DNA of 40,777 nucleotides from Jannaschia sp. Os4 (GTDB lineage: Bacteria > Pseudomonadota > Alphaproteobacteria > Rhodobacterales > Rhodobacteraceae): positions 1 through 40,777 of the forward strand of contig NZ_JAFCAR010000007.1 of NCBI RefSeq assembly GCF_016820245.1, written 5' to 3'. The translations under genes were made by a program, and so were the position numbers. Within the stretch, counting starts at the first letter, position 1. The number at the start of each line of letters is the position of its first letter. Under the pieces are notes generated by a model. That model was not told where the DNA came from and did not search any database. It worked only from the letters and a program-made list of their open reading frames with translations. Positions 40,660-40,777 of the stretch are shown here, one piece after another.

Positions 40660-40777
40660 ACTTGCCGAAGCGGTCCTCAAGGTAGAGCCGGAACGCCGCC
40701 TCCAGCGCCGCGCGCCCCATCCCGTCCGAGAACTCCAGCACGTGCGCCCTGCCCTTCCGGCGGTGGGTCACGCCCGA
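40658..40777 (-). CDS. parB: ParB C-terminal fragment (window edge)
   Basis: The last 39 codons plus stop of parB, cut by the end of the window; the complete gene is at 3005-3979. The visible part is the C-terminal dimerisation end (AHVLEFSDGMGRAALEAAFR then LYLEDRFGK). It is truncated by linearisation and is not a pseudogene. Confidence 0.93.
   Translation of the reverse strand, partial: SGVTHRRKGRAHVLEFSDGMGRAALEAAFRLYLEDRFGK

Larger units (their letters stand above)
37654..40777. repeat. Terminal direct repeat (circular-contig overlap), right copy
   Basis: This is the second copy of bases 1-3124. It carries the 3' part of urtC, urtD, urtE, vapC, vapB, the vap operator, the first parS-like palindrome and the last codons of parB. 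It should be merged with the left copy when the plasmid is closed. Genes inside it are not extra copies. Confidence 0.95.

Noticed and set aside
1-40777. CRISPR arrays, insertion sequences, integrases, relaxases, tRNA and rRNA genes
   Set aside because: I found no spaced repeats apart from iterons, no transposase, integrase or Mob motifs in the real frames, and no recognisable structural RNA.

Overview
The window reads as one complete circular plasmid, linearised with an overlap. Bases 1-3124 reappear at 37654-40777 (offset 37,653), and genes cut at one end are continued at the other, so the unique replicon is about 37.65 kb. Very high GC, short intergenic gaps, GTG/TTG starts, a Rep_3-type initiator with ParAB, a long-form UrtB and a FixK-like Crp/Fnr regulator all suggest an alphaproteobacterium of the Rhodobacterales (Roseobacter/Paracoccaceae type). 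I did not compute GC and cannot name a genus.

Layout around the circle. (a) Maintenance block, about 2260-6830: a vapBC-type toxin-antitoxin pair, parB and parA on the minus strand, a 561-bp origin with 21-22-bp iterons and a perfect DnaA box, and the initiator gene rep on the plus strand. Two copies of a TTGCCAATTGGCAA palindrome, one over the parB stop codon and one just after rep, bracket parBA-ori-rep and are the best parS candidates. (b) Type VI secretion (T6SS) cargo block 1, 6848-17210: PAAR (minus); vgrG, a two-module helical protein, a peptidoglycan amidase effector, a periplasmic immunity candidate and a DUF4123 adaptor (plus); then, convergently, a membrane immunity candidate, a 1010-aa VasX-like membrane toxin and its DUF4123 adaptor (minus). 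(c) Minus-strand operon 17308-20383: GAF histidine kinase, 2-oxoglutarate/Fe(II) oxygenase and LysE-family exporter. (d) A divergent pair of very large, probably exported proteins: an ExeM-like nuclease (20523-23978) and a G8/beta-helix/H-lectin-like protein (24440-27925). (e) T6SS cargo block 2, 28073-31734: a GAD-like/DUF1851 immunity protein, a lipoprotein, a DUF2235 (Tle1-like) lipase and a convergent DUF4123 adaptor. (f) A universal stress protein and a Crp/Fnr regulator, divergent from (g) a complete urtABCDE urea ABC transporter operon that runs across the linearisation point.

The plasmid combines stable maintenance with two accessory themes. One is contact-dependent antagonism: three effector/adaptor/immunity sets (cell wall, membrane pore, phospholipid) plus VgrG and PAAR spikes, with no T6SS sheath, baseplate or ClpV genes, so a chromosomal apparatus must be borrowed. 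The other is scavenging: extracellular DNA and perhaps polysaccharide degradation, and urea uptake without plasmid-borne urease. I saw no conjugation or mobilisation genes, insertion sequences, CRISPR arrays, tRNA or rRNA genes.

Most interesting: the DUF4123 C-terminal helical module appears as a separate, duplicated protein in the amidase cluster; the Tle1 operon carries a second, unmatched Tdi1-like immunity gene; and the G8 protein looks circularly permuted.
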